This document shows, in pieces, positions 1-6,949 of a DNA stretch of 12,753 bases. Each line of letters opens with the position of its first letter. The first letter of the stretch is position 1. The DNA is taken from contig DTWD01000018.1 in the NCBI GenBank assembly GCA_012963185.1, positions 1-12,753 of the forward strand, read 5' to 3'. Position numbers and translations under genes: made by a program. The stretch is from Acidobacteriota bacterium (GTDB lineage Bacteria; Acidobacteriota; Vicinamibacteria; Vicinamibacterales; UBA8438). The notes beneath the pieces are model-generated. The model did not search any database. It was not told the DNA's origin and saw only the letters and a list, made by a program, of their open reading frames with translations.

Positions 1-932
1 CACAAGTCCGCTTGATGGAGAAACATCTGTCCTGCTTGTTGCCAGGGAATTATGCTCCAGAGATTTTCGAGGTTTAGATTTTGGTAACTAAAATCTGGGT
101 CGTAGCCATTAAGGTTGCGAATGAGCGATGGGGCGATCACCTGGTTATAGACGGTGCCAACGAGCACTGCCGCAACACATGCTCCGGAGATAGACAAAGA
201 GGTTTGCGGATGTGGTCTGAATGATGGAGGTGACGCTACAACCCACAAAACGTACAAGGATAGGAAGAGCAGAAGAAAGAACAGTCCCTGGCGATCCGAC
301 AGAACCATACCGAGACCGACAAAGAAAAGCAGGGCGAACATCCACACTGCTGGCCGGCGCGTTCGGTCGATCTGAACAAGAGAAATTGTTTGAAATAGAA
401 ATGTTAGGAGAAGTAATGACACGAGTATCTTTGCCGAGCGATAGAAGATGGCGCTCGAAGCTTGAACCACCATCGAGCTAAGGAACAAACTCAGTAGCAT
501 TGCGGTGCTGACGCGATCTAAGCGTAGTAGTCGTATCGCGCCAGCACTGTAGACCGTCATAAAAAGTGCGAGTCCTAACGCCCCACTAGCCGGAATAAAC
601 AGGAGCATTCCTTGCGAGTACAACCCAGCGAGTATTTGGGCGTCGAAGTAATCGACTAAGTAACTCAGTTCCCTGGCTTGGTAGGCACCCCAGTCGTTTA
701 GGGACGGGTCGAATAAAATCGCCGCGAGTGGACGGTCAGCGAGATAGTTGAGAATGAATGCGCGGGCTTCTCGGTCGACGATGCCACGACCCCAAAAGCA
801 CACGGCATGCAGTCCGAGCAAAATCGGTATGAGACTAACGCACCAACTCCAGAGGAATGTGCGACTGACAGGGGGTTCTTCACCATTGTTTTGCGCGGTG
901 TTTGATGTTGAGACGAGAGGTTTGACCATCAT
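1..932 (-). CDS. Polytopic membrane protein, partial (C-terminus beyond left edge)
   Basis: The frame is open from ATG 932 (a second ATG follows at 929) to the window edge, about 310 residues without a stop. After a polar N-terminus of about 25 residues there is a first membrane helix (about 28-48). A long polar loop (about 49-100) follows, rich in acidic and aromatic residues, with short motifs such as NDWGAYQARELSY. Then come several hydrophobic segments, roughly at 102-135, 143-160, 168-185, 195-211, 214-233 and 246-262. One helix followed by a large acidic loop and a run of helices resembles GT-C type glycosyltransferases or O-antigen-modifying membrane proteins, but I recognise no family signature, so function is not assigned. 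It is the last visible gene of the four-gene operon, starting 18 bp after the dehydrogenase stop. The ribosome-binding site is weak. That it is a real gene is fairly certain from the continuous membrane-protein composition; its role is inference. Confidence 0.8.
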   Translation of the reverse strand, partial: MMVKPLVSTSNTAQNNGEEPPVSRTFLWSWCVSLIPILLGLHAVCFWGRGIVDREARAFILNYLADRPLAAILFDPSLNDWGAYQARELSYLVDYFDAQILAGLYSQGMLLFIPASGALGLALFMTVYSAGAIRLLRLDRVSTAMLLSLFLSSMVVQASSAIFYRSAKILVSLLLLTFLFQTISLVQIDRTRRPAVWMFALLFFVGLGMVLSDRQGLFFLLLFLSLYVLWVVASPPSFRPHPQTSLSISGACVAAVLVGTVYNQVIAPSLIRNLNGYDPDFSYQNLNLENLWSIIPWQQAGQMFLHQADL

Positions 933-950
933 AAGTGAATCGTACGAACC

Positions 951-1922
951 CTATAGGTAACCCATTGGAACAGGTTGGTTTGGCGATTCACCACGCGCAT
1001 ATCGTAAGACTTCTTCGACAGATTCGGTTTCCATCTGCGCCCGACAGTCACGAGACATGGACCCCATGTGGCAGGTGAGTAGGCAGTTGTCGAGTGTTGT
1101 TAATTCGCCTGAGTATGGTTCGTGTTCAAATACATCGAGAGCGGCCCCACCGACCTGATTTTCACGCAGAGCAGCAACAAGACACGATTCATCAACCACC
1201 GGTCCACGAGATGTGTTGATCAGCAATGCGTCAGTTTTCATGGTGGCGAGCTCGACTGGACCAATTAAGTGCCGAGTCGCCTGCGTCAGCGGAACATGTA
1301 ATGTGATGACGTCGGCTTCTTTGTATATCTGTTCTTTGCTGGTCCAAGTGATATCGAATCGTGTGGCTAGGACCGGGTCAGATACAAGGTCGTTCGCCAA
1401 AATATGACAGCCAAAGCCGTGGAGATGTTCGACCACCCGGCGTCCGACTCTTCCTACACCGATCACGCCGACCGTGAGGCAGCCAAGGCGTCTGCCGAGA
1501 ATGCGTTGCCACTGGCCAAGACGTACAGCACTGTCTGCTTTTGCGATGCCTCTCAGGAGTGAGAGCATCATGCCACAGGTCAGTTCGGAGACGGCAGGCG
1601 CTGGTGCGTCAGGCGTGAAAGTCACGGTGATGCCGCGATTTCTGGCTGCACCCAGGTCAACATTATCAAGTCCAATACCAACGCGGGCAATTAAACCGAG
1701 CTGTGGTGCATTCGACATTACCTGGTCCGTGATCGGTTCGGTTCCTGCTACCAGGACGTCTGCGTCGCGAAGGAATTCGGCAAGTTCGTTTTCTGTGAGT
1801 CGACGAGCAAGCGGATTCACTACGATACGCATACCCGCATCTCTCAGAAGATTGAGAGGTCGGTTATCTACGTCGCCAAATGGATGTACTGAGATAAATA
1901 CTGTTGGGGTACTACGGCTCAC
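951..1922 (-). CDS. D-isomer-specific 2-hydroxyacid dehydrogenase (phosphoglycerate dehydrogenase-like), NAD-dependent
   Basis: This 323-residue protein is an oxidoreductase of the SerA/D-2-hydroxyacid dehydrogenase superfamily, expected to interconvert a 2-hydroxyacid and a 2-ketoacid in the cytoplasm. Visible motifs in order: the substrate-domain segment VGIGLDNVD (about 81-89); the Rossmann loop GVGRVG (about 155-160), with Asp178 at the end of the second strand pointing to NAD rather than NADP; and the catalytic triad Arg239 (NTSRGP), Glu268 (FEHEP) and His285 (CHMGS). The start is taken as GTG 1922, whose GTGA overlaps the TGA of the upstream PTPS gene. A longer reading to ATG 2045 would lie inside that gene and adds a low-complexity Ser/Arg-rich leader. 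There is no ACT regulatory domain, so it is a short form rather than canonical SerA. The tail after the catalytic His resembles PGDH-like proteins of surface-polysaccharide clusters, which would suit the membrane protein downstream; this is inference and the substrate is unknown. Confidence 0.9.
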   Translation of the reverse strand: MSRSTPTVFISVHPFGDVDNRPLNLLRDAGMRIVVNPLARRLTENELAEFLRDADVLVAGTEPITDQVMSNAPQLGLIARVGIGLDNVDLGAARNRGITVTFTPDAPAPAVSELTCGMMLSLLRGIAKADSAVRLGQWQRILGRRLGCLTVGVIGVGRVGRRVVEHLHGFGCHILANDLVSDPVLATRFDITWTSKEQIYKEADVITLHVPLTQATRHLIGPVELATMKTDALLINTSRGPVVDESCLVAALRENQVGGAALDVFEHEPYSGELTTLDNCLLTCHMGSMSRDCRAQMETESVEEVLRYARGESPNQPVPMGYL

Positions 1923-2362
1923 GGTGCTACCCACTCGGCCCACCCGTTTGGTGTTTCGTAAACACGGACCCGTGTTAGTCGCAGGCTCCGAGACTTTGCC
2001 ATCGCATCGGCGTTGATCACTGCTTGAAGTTGAGGACCAAGCCAACTTGTAATGTTTTCGACAGTCGTGTTGAAATTAACGACAAAGTGCCGATTGCTTT
2101 CGGAACGCAGGAAATCTAGGAGTGGCAAGTCCTTTTCATACACCAAGAACGCATGGTCAATGTGTTCATCAATCCAGCCTTTGGCCAGACGCTTGATCTC
2201 TCCGAAGTCGAGGACCATCCCGAATTCATCAAGTGTCGGTGCGACAAATGACAGTTCGGCGACATACCGATGCCCGTGGGCATGCCGACACTTCGAGAGG
2301 TACCCGTCCCCGAGCCGGTGTCCCATATCCCATTCGATCCGTTGCGTTAACACAACCGACAT
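1919..2362 (-). CDS. 6-pyruvoyl-tetrahydropterin synthase / 6-carboxytetrahydropterin synthase (QueD) family protein
   Basis: A 147-residue T-fold enzyme. The family converts dihydroneopterin triphosphate to 6-pyruvoyl- or 6-carboxy-tetrahydropterin using zinc. All expected residues are present: zinc ligands His15 (MGHRL), His29 and His31 (HGHRY); catalytic Cys25 four residues before the HGH; the Asp69-His70 pair (IDHAF); the family Glu102 (TTVENI); and the pterin-anchoring Glu136 (VYETPNGWAEW). Length is typical, with a modest insertion before the TTVEN segment. It starts 2 bp after the stop of the divergent PTPS-like gene and its TGA overlaps the GTG of the dehydrogenase, so the three are probably translated from one message. 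No queC, queE, queF or folE is visible, so a queuosine role is not supported by context. I avoid the name queD because PTPS, QueD and other pterin or non-pterin subfamilies share these motifs. Confidence 0.92.
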   Translation of the reverse strand: MSVVLTQRIEWDMGHRLGDGYLSKCRHAHGHRYVAELSFVAPTLDEFGMVLDFGEIKRLAKGWIDEHIDHAFLVYEKDLPLLDFLRSESNRHFVVNFNTTVENITSWLGPQLQAVINADAMAKSRSLRLTRVRVYETPNGWAEWVAP

Positions 2363-2364
2363 GC

Positions 2365-2742
2365 TTAGCTCATTCCTCGATATGTTGCTCGACAGCCTGG
2401 CTCTTCCTCGACTTCAATTTGTCGAAGAACAGTAGTTTTCGGTACGACACCCGCGAGCATGTCGTAGATGACCTTAGCGACATTTTCCGCGCTCGGGCTG
2501 CTCATATCATTGTCGAACGGTGGCACGTCATTTAGAACTTTGTCTTTCCAACCTGCAACGGATTGTTCAAACCATGCATTGAGATCGGCAAAATCGATTA
2601 GGCACCCAGACTGATCAAGAGTATTTCCAGCGATCGTGATCCAGACATGCCAGTCATGTTCATGGATCGGTTCTGTCCCACCTCGATAGTGCCGAAGTCC
2701 GTGCTTCGCTACAAACGAACGCTTAATTGTAAGTTCGTAAAT
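2365..2742 (-). CDS. Divergent PTPS/QueD-like protein, probable ATT start codon
   Basis: A 125-residue reading frame recognisable as a second PTPS-fold protein. It has FVAKH (His14 in the place of the first zinc ligand), HEHDWHV (His27 and His29), LIDFADL, the LND...SAENVAKVIYDML segment typical of the family (about 70-95), and a C-terminal EEEPGCRATY segment aligned with the pterin-anchoring Glu region. It differs from a canonical enzyme in having no Cys in the few residues before HEH and no Asp-His pair before LND (the residues there are Lys-Asp-Lys-Val). Zinc and pterin binding may thus be kept while catalysis is altered. There is no ATG, GTG or TTG between the upstream in-frame TGA and the start of similarity. 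The first usable codon is ATT 2742, six bases after a perfect AAGGAG. The gene heads the four-gene operon. A partner, regulatory or different-substrate role is possible. The gene itself is well supported; the start is likely but unproven. Confidence 0.82.
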   Translation of the reverse strand: MYELTIKRSFVAKHGLRHYRGGTEPIHEHDWHVWITIAGNTLDQSGCLIDFADLNAWFEQSVAGWKDKVLNDVPPFDNDMSSPSAENVAKVIYDMLAGVVPKTTVLRQIEVEEEPGCRATYRGMS

Positions 2743-2748
2743 GGTGCT

Positions 2749-2754
2749 CTCCTT
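2749..2754 (-). promoter_or_regulatory. Ribosome-binding site that fixes the ATT start
   Basis: AAGGAG on the minus strand, followed by six bases and then ATT at 2742. It is the strongest Shine-Dalgarno match among the minus-strand genes here and lies just downstream of an in-frame TGA, so translation of the frame almost certainly begins at or very near 2742. Confidence 0.75.
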
Positions 2755-2823
2755 AGCAGTAGATGTATTGTGTCTTCAGTCTGTGGTCATGTCTTTGCAC
2801 AGCACACGAAGTAGGTATAGACA

Positions 2824-2852
2824 AATACATCAAGAGGGTAATTCATTCTCAA
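2824..2852 (-). promoter_or_regulatory. Candidate sigma-70 promoter of the PTPS operon
   Basis: On the minus strand TTGAGA (2852-2847) is followed after 17 bases by TGTATT (2829-2824): 5 of 6 and 4 of 6 matches to the -35 and -10 consensus. It lies in the 155-bp gap between the TPR gene stop and the PTPS-like start, which is AT-rich here. It predicts a leader of about 75 bases. This is inferred from hexamers only; no terminator for the TPR gene was recognisable in the same gap. Confidence 0.3.
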
Positions 2853-2897
2853 ACAGGTATAACAAAATTAAGCATTAACCTCACGCCATAAATCACA

Positions 2898-4106
2898 TCA
2901 CGGTCCGGTGAAGGGGTAATCTAGATCATAGTCGGCTGCTTGTTCGCAGCGGCGGTCACGTGCGTCATCACATAAATTCTTACTCTGCCGATAGTGAACA
3001 CGGGCAAGATGCCGTCTGCCATCAAGGTCGGCGAGCTTTCCCAGCCCAAGCTGTGCACGACCTGTAACCCATAGGGGAGCATCGCCACTGGCCGCACGAG
3101 ATAAGTCAGCGCGCGCGCGGTCGATTAGGCTCAGGTCCAATCGCGCCGTTCCGCGTGCAAGATGCCAAGTCGCGTCTTCGCCATACATCCGTGTACGGTT
3201 ATCGCCTTGCAGCTGCGAGAACCCGTGGGCAAGGGACAAATTCGCCATAGCCGGCCGATCATCGCGGAGCCAGGTTGATGCGGTTTCAAGCCACACAAGT
3301 CGATTTCGTGGATAGGCTCGTCTGAGCTGTTCTAGGAAGTGTTGAGCGCGTCCGTACTGCCGTTCGCGATTCAATAGCAGAACCAAGGCAAACTGTGCTT
3401 CGGCCTGCGTCTCGCCTGGATAAGTGGCGGCATCTCGAACCAATGCGATCGCCTCGTCTTTTCCGCCATCAAAGCCCACTAGGTAGGCCATCATGCGGAA
3501 GAGGCGGGGCATGATGGATACGACGTAGCGGTAGATGCCAACCAACAGTTTTGCATCATCACGATTCGGGTTCAGTTCGAGTGCGCGCGGGTGAGCACTG
3601 TACGCGCGTTTCGCGTAGCGCAAGGCTCGAAAGGTTTGTCCTCGAATCGAGGCGCGGTAGGACGCGGCCAGCCCCACAGCGATTCCGAGTTCATAATGTG
3701 CATTTACGTCATTGGGTGAGAGCTTTATTGCTCTTTCTGATAATGCGATTGCACGTTCAATATGTTTTTCAAATAACTGGTCTAATTCTTTTGGCGGAGG
3801 CTTGAGATCTCCGGTGGGGCAACTAATAGACCCGGTAAGGTAGTTGTCGACTAAGAGCGAACGTCGCGAAAACAAGAGTTGTAACCAGACTGTTGCAGCG
3901 AGTGAGCGATGACCTACGGGGTTATCTGGGTAGACTTGAACAGCTTTGGTTAACTTGGCGATTGCCGCCTCATGATCGAGGTTATACGCTAGTTGTAAGC
4001 CTTCGGTGACGAGCGCGTGTAGTTCGGCAGCTGCTGCTGTTGAGCCAGACACGCACCAGCAGGCGAATAGAATTATCGCAAAATGTGATCGGTAGGCTGG
4101 GCGCAT
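2898..4106 (-). CDS. Secreted tetratricopeptide-repeat protein
   Basis: A 402-residue protein with a signal peptide: basic N-terminus, hydrophobic stretch IILFACWCV, likely cleavage after STAAAA near residue 27. The rest is a helical solenoid. TPR-like pairs are visible at about 30-62 (ending in VYPDNPVGH), about 115-150 (AIKLSPNDVNAHYELGIA), the segment ending ALELNPNRDDAKLLVG, and several looser repeats in the C-terminal half. The central stretch VGIYRYVVSIMP...GFDGGKDEAI recalls TPR proteins of the IML2/TTC39 kind; this is an impression from memory. It probably acts in the periplasm or at the outer membrane as a protein-binding scaffold; the partner is unknown. It is transcribed alone, divergently from the feo genes. 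ATG 4106 is the only start that gives the complete signal peptide, although no clear ribosome-binding site precedes it. Confidence 0.85.
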   Translation of the reverse strand: MRPAYRSHFAIILFACWCVSGSTAAAAELHALVTEGLQLAYNLDHEAAIAKLTKAVQVYPDNPVGHRSLAATVWLQLLFSRRSLLVDNYLTGSISCPTGDLKPPPKELDQLFEKHIERAIALSERAIKLSPNDVNAHYELGIAVGLAASYRASIRGQTFRALRYAKRAYSAHPRALELNPNRDDAKLLVGIYRYVVSIMPRLFRMMAYLVGFDGGKDEAIALVRDAATYPGETQAEAQFALVLLLNRERQYGRAQHFLEQLRRAYPRNRLVWLETASTWLRDDRPAMANLSLAHGFSQLQGDNRTRMYGEDATWHLARGTARLDLSLIDRARADLSRAASGDAPLWVTGRAQLGLGKLADLDGRRHLARVHYRQSKNLCDDARDRRCEQAADYDLDYPFTGP

Positions 4107-4224
4107 TGAGTGCGTGTGCTACTTGTTGTTTACATTTTGTCTGATAAGAACCACTAAGTCACATCGTGCCTGCCGGTCCGAAGCTCATATGCGGTAGGCG
4201 TTACACTAGGTTGAAGTTTCAGAT
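4107..4224. other. Divergent intergenic region between TPR gene and feo operon
   Basis: 118 bp between two divergent starts. It must hold the promoters for both directions, but I find no hexamer pair with good spacing and no convincing 19-bp Fur box. A lone GATAAG at 4143-4148 is too short to count. Confidence 0.5.
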
Positions 4225-6750
4225 ATGCATCAGCGTCTGCGAACCCTCGAACAGCTTGCAATCGGCGAACGCGCTGTAGTTCGTCACATTGATTGCGATC
4301 GTCGGATCGGTTGCCGTCTCATGGAAATGGGATTAATGCCGGGTACTCCGATTGAGATGGTCCGACGTGCGCCACTTGGAGATCCTCTCGAAATCAGGCT
4401 GCGCGGATATTTGCTGTCGTTGCGTAAGTCTGAAGCTTCCGGCGTGTGTCTTGTGGCCGATGGCGAGCCACGGCCGGTTTTTTCCGAAGCGACAGTCTTG
4501 ACATATGCAGACCGTGAGGTTGGTTTTGAGGACCGTGCCTCGCATGTCAAAGAACATGGTCGGGCAACGTTTCGTGTGATCGTTGCAGGTAACGCCAATG
4601 CAGGGAAGACAACGATCTTTAATGCCTTAACGGGGTCTCGTGCGCAGGTCAGTAATTATCCCGGCGTTACCGTTGCGCGCTCATCGCGTGTAATCCAGTT
4701 ACCTGACCAGACAGAGGTTGAAGTTGTTGACCTGCCAGGGACCTACAGTCTGACTAGCTATTCACCGGATGAGCAAGTAGCCGTCGATGAAGTTCTCGGT
4801 CGGCAGCAGACTTTGCCAGCCGCGGTTGTCGTAGTGGTTGATGCTTGTGCCCTTGAGCGTGGTCTTTATTTAGTCTTACAGGTTATCGAAACGGGTGTTC
4901 CTGTTGTTGTTGCACTGAACATGATCGACGAAGCTGATGCTGGCGGTTTCGTTATACACACCGATAAATTGGCTGCTTGGTTGGGTGTGGTAGTTGTACC
5001 GATGGTAGCTTCGGCAGGAACAGGTCTTGAGGAACTGCGTGAAGCCATTGCATCTGCCGTTCGTCAAACCCCTCAGGAGGCGGTGACGCAGCCTCGCTTT
5101 TCAAAAGCAGCCGAACAGGCGGTTGCAGAGATCGAGCAATCTTTTGACGAAACCAACTATATAAATACGCCTGCGGTTCGTCGTTCGTGGGCCGCCTGGT
5201 CACTTCTGTCTTATGACACTGATGATGAAGGGACGAAGGATCTTCCGGCTTCTGCTCGTCAAGCGATAGAAGCTGCTCGGGAACGTGCTCGGAGTGCTGA
5301 GATCAATCTGGACCAGGATGTGATCGGCCCGCGTTATTACTGGATCGAACACGTGGTTGGCGACGTACGGCAGACGGTCCGCGAAGTCGGCCGGTCTTGG
5401 ACGGATCGCATTGACAATATTTTGACCGACCGTGTCTACGGCACACTGGCATTCGCGGTCGTAATGTGGGTGCTGTTTGAAGCGCTGTTCAGTTGGGCTG
5501 ATCCCTTTATCGGAATGATTGAAGATGCCACGTCAGCACTGCAGGATATGGTCACGACCGTTTTGTCTGTGGGGCCACTCCAAGACTTATTTGTGAACGG
5601 CGTAATTGCTGGTGTCGGTAATGTCGTGGTCTTCGTGCCTCAAATTGCGCTTTTGTTTTTTTTCATTGCTTTTCTTGAAGACCTTGGATACCTGGCCCGC
5701 GTCGCATTCATGATTGATCGGCTCATGGGGCGAATTGGTTTGCATGGAAAAGCCTTTGTCCCGATGTTGTCAGGGTTTGCCTGTGCGATTCCAGCGGTTA
5801 TGGCTACGCGAACTATTGAGAGTCGGCGAGACCGTTTGATTACGATGCTTACGTTGCCAATGGTGTCGTGCAGCGCGCGTTTGCCGGTCTATGCGTTGGT
5901 AACTGCAGTTGTGTTTGCTGGAGAGCCTCGACTGTTCGGTCTGTTTAGCATGGGAGCCGTGGTGCTGTTTGCTATGTATGCGCTTTCCGTCGGTGCCACG
6001 CTTGGTGCCGCAGCGGTGCTACGGCGAACAGTTCTTAGCGGGCCACGACTGCCGCTCGTGCTTGAGTTGCCGCCGTATCGGTTGCCGATATGGCGTAACT
6101 TACTCCTCGTTACATGGAGGCGAGTTCGGAGATTTTTGGTTGACGCCGGAACCATCATTCTGACGATGACGATCATCCTGTGGGCACTACTGTCGTACCC
6201 GAAGAATCCTGAGATTTCTTCGCGTTACGAGGGAGTACGTGCAGAGACGGTGGCGACGATTACTGACCCATTAGGGCAGGCAGAGGCACTTGAATTGCTT
6301 GATGGGCAGGAAGCTGGAGAACGGCTTCGCTATAGTGTCCTTGGACGCGTTGGACAGCTTATAGAGCCCATCACAGAGCCTCTTGGTTTTGATTGGCGTA
6401 TTGGTGTGGGCATTCTTGGTGCATTTGCAGCACGCGAGGTATTCGTTTCAACGCTTGGGATTGTTTTTGGTATCGCTGAGGCTGATGAAGAGAGTGCGTC
6501 TTTGCGGCAGTTACTCCGAGAGGCGGAATGGGAAGACGGTCGTCCACTCATGACACCCTTAAGTGGTGTTTCACTGATGGTCTTTTTTGTGTTGGCATGT
6601 CAATGTATGAGTACAATAGGAGTTGTCAGGCGAGAAGCCGGTAATTGGGGATGGCCGGTGTTTATGTTCGTCTACATGTCAGTACTGGCTTACGGGACAT
6701 CGTTATTTGTGTACCAGGTTGGTTTCCTATTCGGATGGGGCCTTACATGA
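4225..6750 (+). CDS. feoB: Ferrous iron transporter, FeoA-FeoB fusion
   Basis: An 841-residue inner-membrane protein importing Fe(II). Residues 1 to about 82 form a FeoA (SH3-like) domain, with GCRLMEMGLMPGTPIEM and the following GDPLEIRLRGYLLSLR typical of it. A linker leads to the FeoB G domain: G1 GNANAGKTT (122-130), G2 NYPGVTV (144-150), G3 DLPG (169-172), G4 NMID (232-235) and G5 near SAGTG (263-267). A helical insertion follows (about 285-390), then the FeoB permease from about residue 405, with conserved core segments FVPMLSGFACAIPAVMATR and MVSCSARLPVYALV. G1 has Ala where most FeoB have Pro. All G motifs are intact, so GTP binding is expected. Fusion to FeoA is found in several phyla and makes a separate feoA unnecessary. 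ATG 4225 begins directly at the FeoA domain. The gene is followed by the small Cys-rich gene with a 4-bp overlap. Confidence 0.97.
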   Translation: MHQRLRTLEQLAIGERAVVRHIDCDRRIGCRLMEMGLMPGTPIEMVRRAPLGDPLEIRLRGYLLSLRKSEASGVCLVADGEPRPVFSEATVLTYADREVGFEDRASHVKEHGRATFRVIVAGNANAGKTTIFNALTGSRAQVSNYPGVTVARSSRVIQLPDQTEVEVVDLPGTYSLTSYSPDEQVAVDEVLGRQQTLPAAVVVVVDACALERGLYLVLQVIETGVPVVVALNMIDEADAGGFVIHTDKLAAWLGVVVVPMVASAGTGLEELREAIASAVRQTPQEAVTQPRFSKAAEQAVAEIEQSFDETNYINTPAVRRSWAAWSLLSYDTDDEGTKDLPASARQAIEAARERARSAEINLDQDVIGPRYYWIEHVVGDVRQTVREVGRSWTDRIDNILTDRVYGTLAFAVVMWVLFEALFSWADPFIGMIEDATSALQDMVTTVLSVGPLQDLFVNGVIAGVGNVVVFVPQIALLFFFIAFLEDLGYLARVAFMIDRLMGRIGLHGKAFVPMLSGFACAIPAVMATRTIESRRDRLITMLTLPMVSCSARLPVYALVTAVVFAGEPRLFGLFSMGAVVLFAMYALSVGATLGAAAVLRRTVLSGPRLPLVLELPPYRLPIWRNLLLVTWRRVRRFLVDAGTIILTMTIILWALLSYPKNPEISSRYEGVRAETVATITDPLGQAEALELLDGQEAGERLRYSVLGRVGQLIEPITEPLGFDWRIGVGILGAFAAREVFVSTLGIVFGIAEADEESASLRQLLREAEWEDGRPLMTPLSGVSLMVFFVLACQCMSTIGVVRREAGNWGWPVFMFVYMSVLAYGTSLFVYQVGFLFGWGLT

Positions 6751-6941
6751 CGTTGAGCTGGCAAGAAGCGATTGTGGCGGTGATTGTTGGAGGTGCTGTG
6801 GTGTCGCTTTATCGTCATTTTCGTGGCATGTTTGCAACTTCTGAAACATCCGCCGACGCGTCCTGCCACGGATGCGATGATTGTGGTGACGATGCTGCTT
6901 CGAGGGTGTCGGACAACTCAGTCACTCACGTTTCTCGGTGA
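6747..6941 (+). CDS. FeoB-associated Cys-rich membrane protein
   Basis: A 64-residue protein. ATG 6747 overlaps the TGA of feoB (ATGA), a translational-coupling arrangement that also fixes the start. An N-terminal membrane helix (about 7-22, AIVAVIVGGAVVSLY) is followed by a basic stretch and a CxxCxxC cluster (Cys40, Cys43, Cys46) in an acidic context, SCHGCDDCGDD. Small proteins with one helix and closely spaced cysteines next to feoB form the FeoB-associated Cys-rich family. They are thought to assist or regulate FeoB, perhaps by binding iron or an Fe-S cluster, in the place of FeoC. The family call rests on layout, position and motif. The last 15 or so residues show no pattern. Its stop is 8 bp from the stop of the convergent gamma-glutamyltransferase gene. 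Confidence 0.85.
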   Translation: MTLSWQEAIVAVIVGGAVVSLYRHFRGMFATSETSADASCHGCDDCGDDAASRVSDNSVTHVSR

Positions 6942-6949
6942 GATTTGCT

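Noticed and set aside
145..886. Short ORFs on both strands across 145-886
   Set aside because: They are out-of-frame shadows of the continuous minus-strand membrane protein frame running from 932 to the edge.
1474..2016. 180-residue plus-strand ORF opposite the dehydrogenase
   Set aside because: Composition is Ser/Arg/Pro-rich with no domain, and it is antisense to a clear enzyme.
951..2045. Longer form of the dehydrogenase starting at ATG 2045
   Set aside because: The extra 41 residues lie inside the PTPS coding region and are a Ser/Arg-rich shadow sequence; the GTGA overlap at 1919-1922 gives a natural coupled start.
2052..2535. Two plus-strand ORFs (2052-2435 and 2233-2535)
   Set aside because: Both are antisense to the two PTPS-family genes and show no protein-like pattern.
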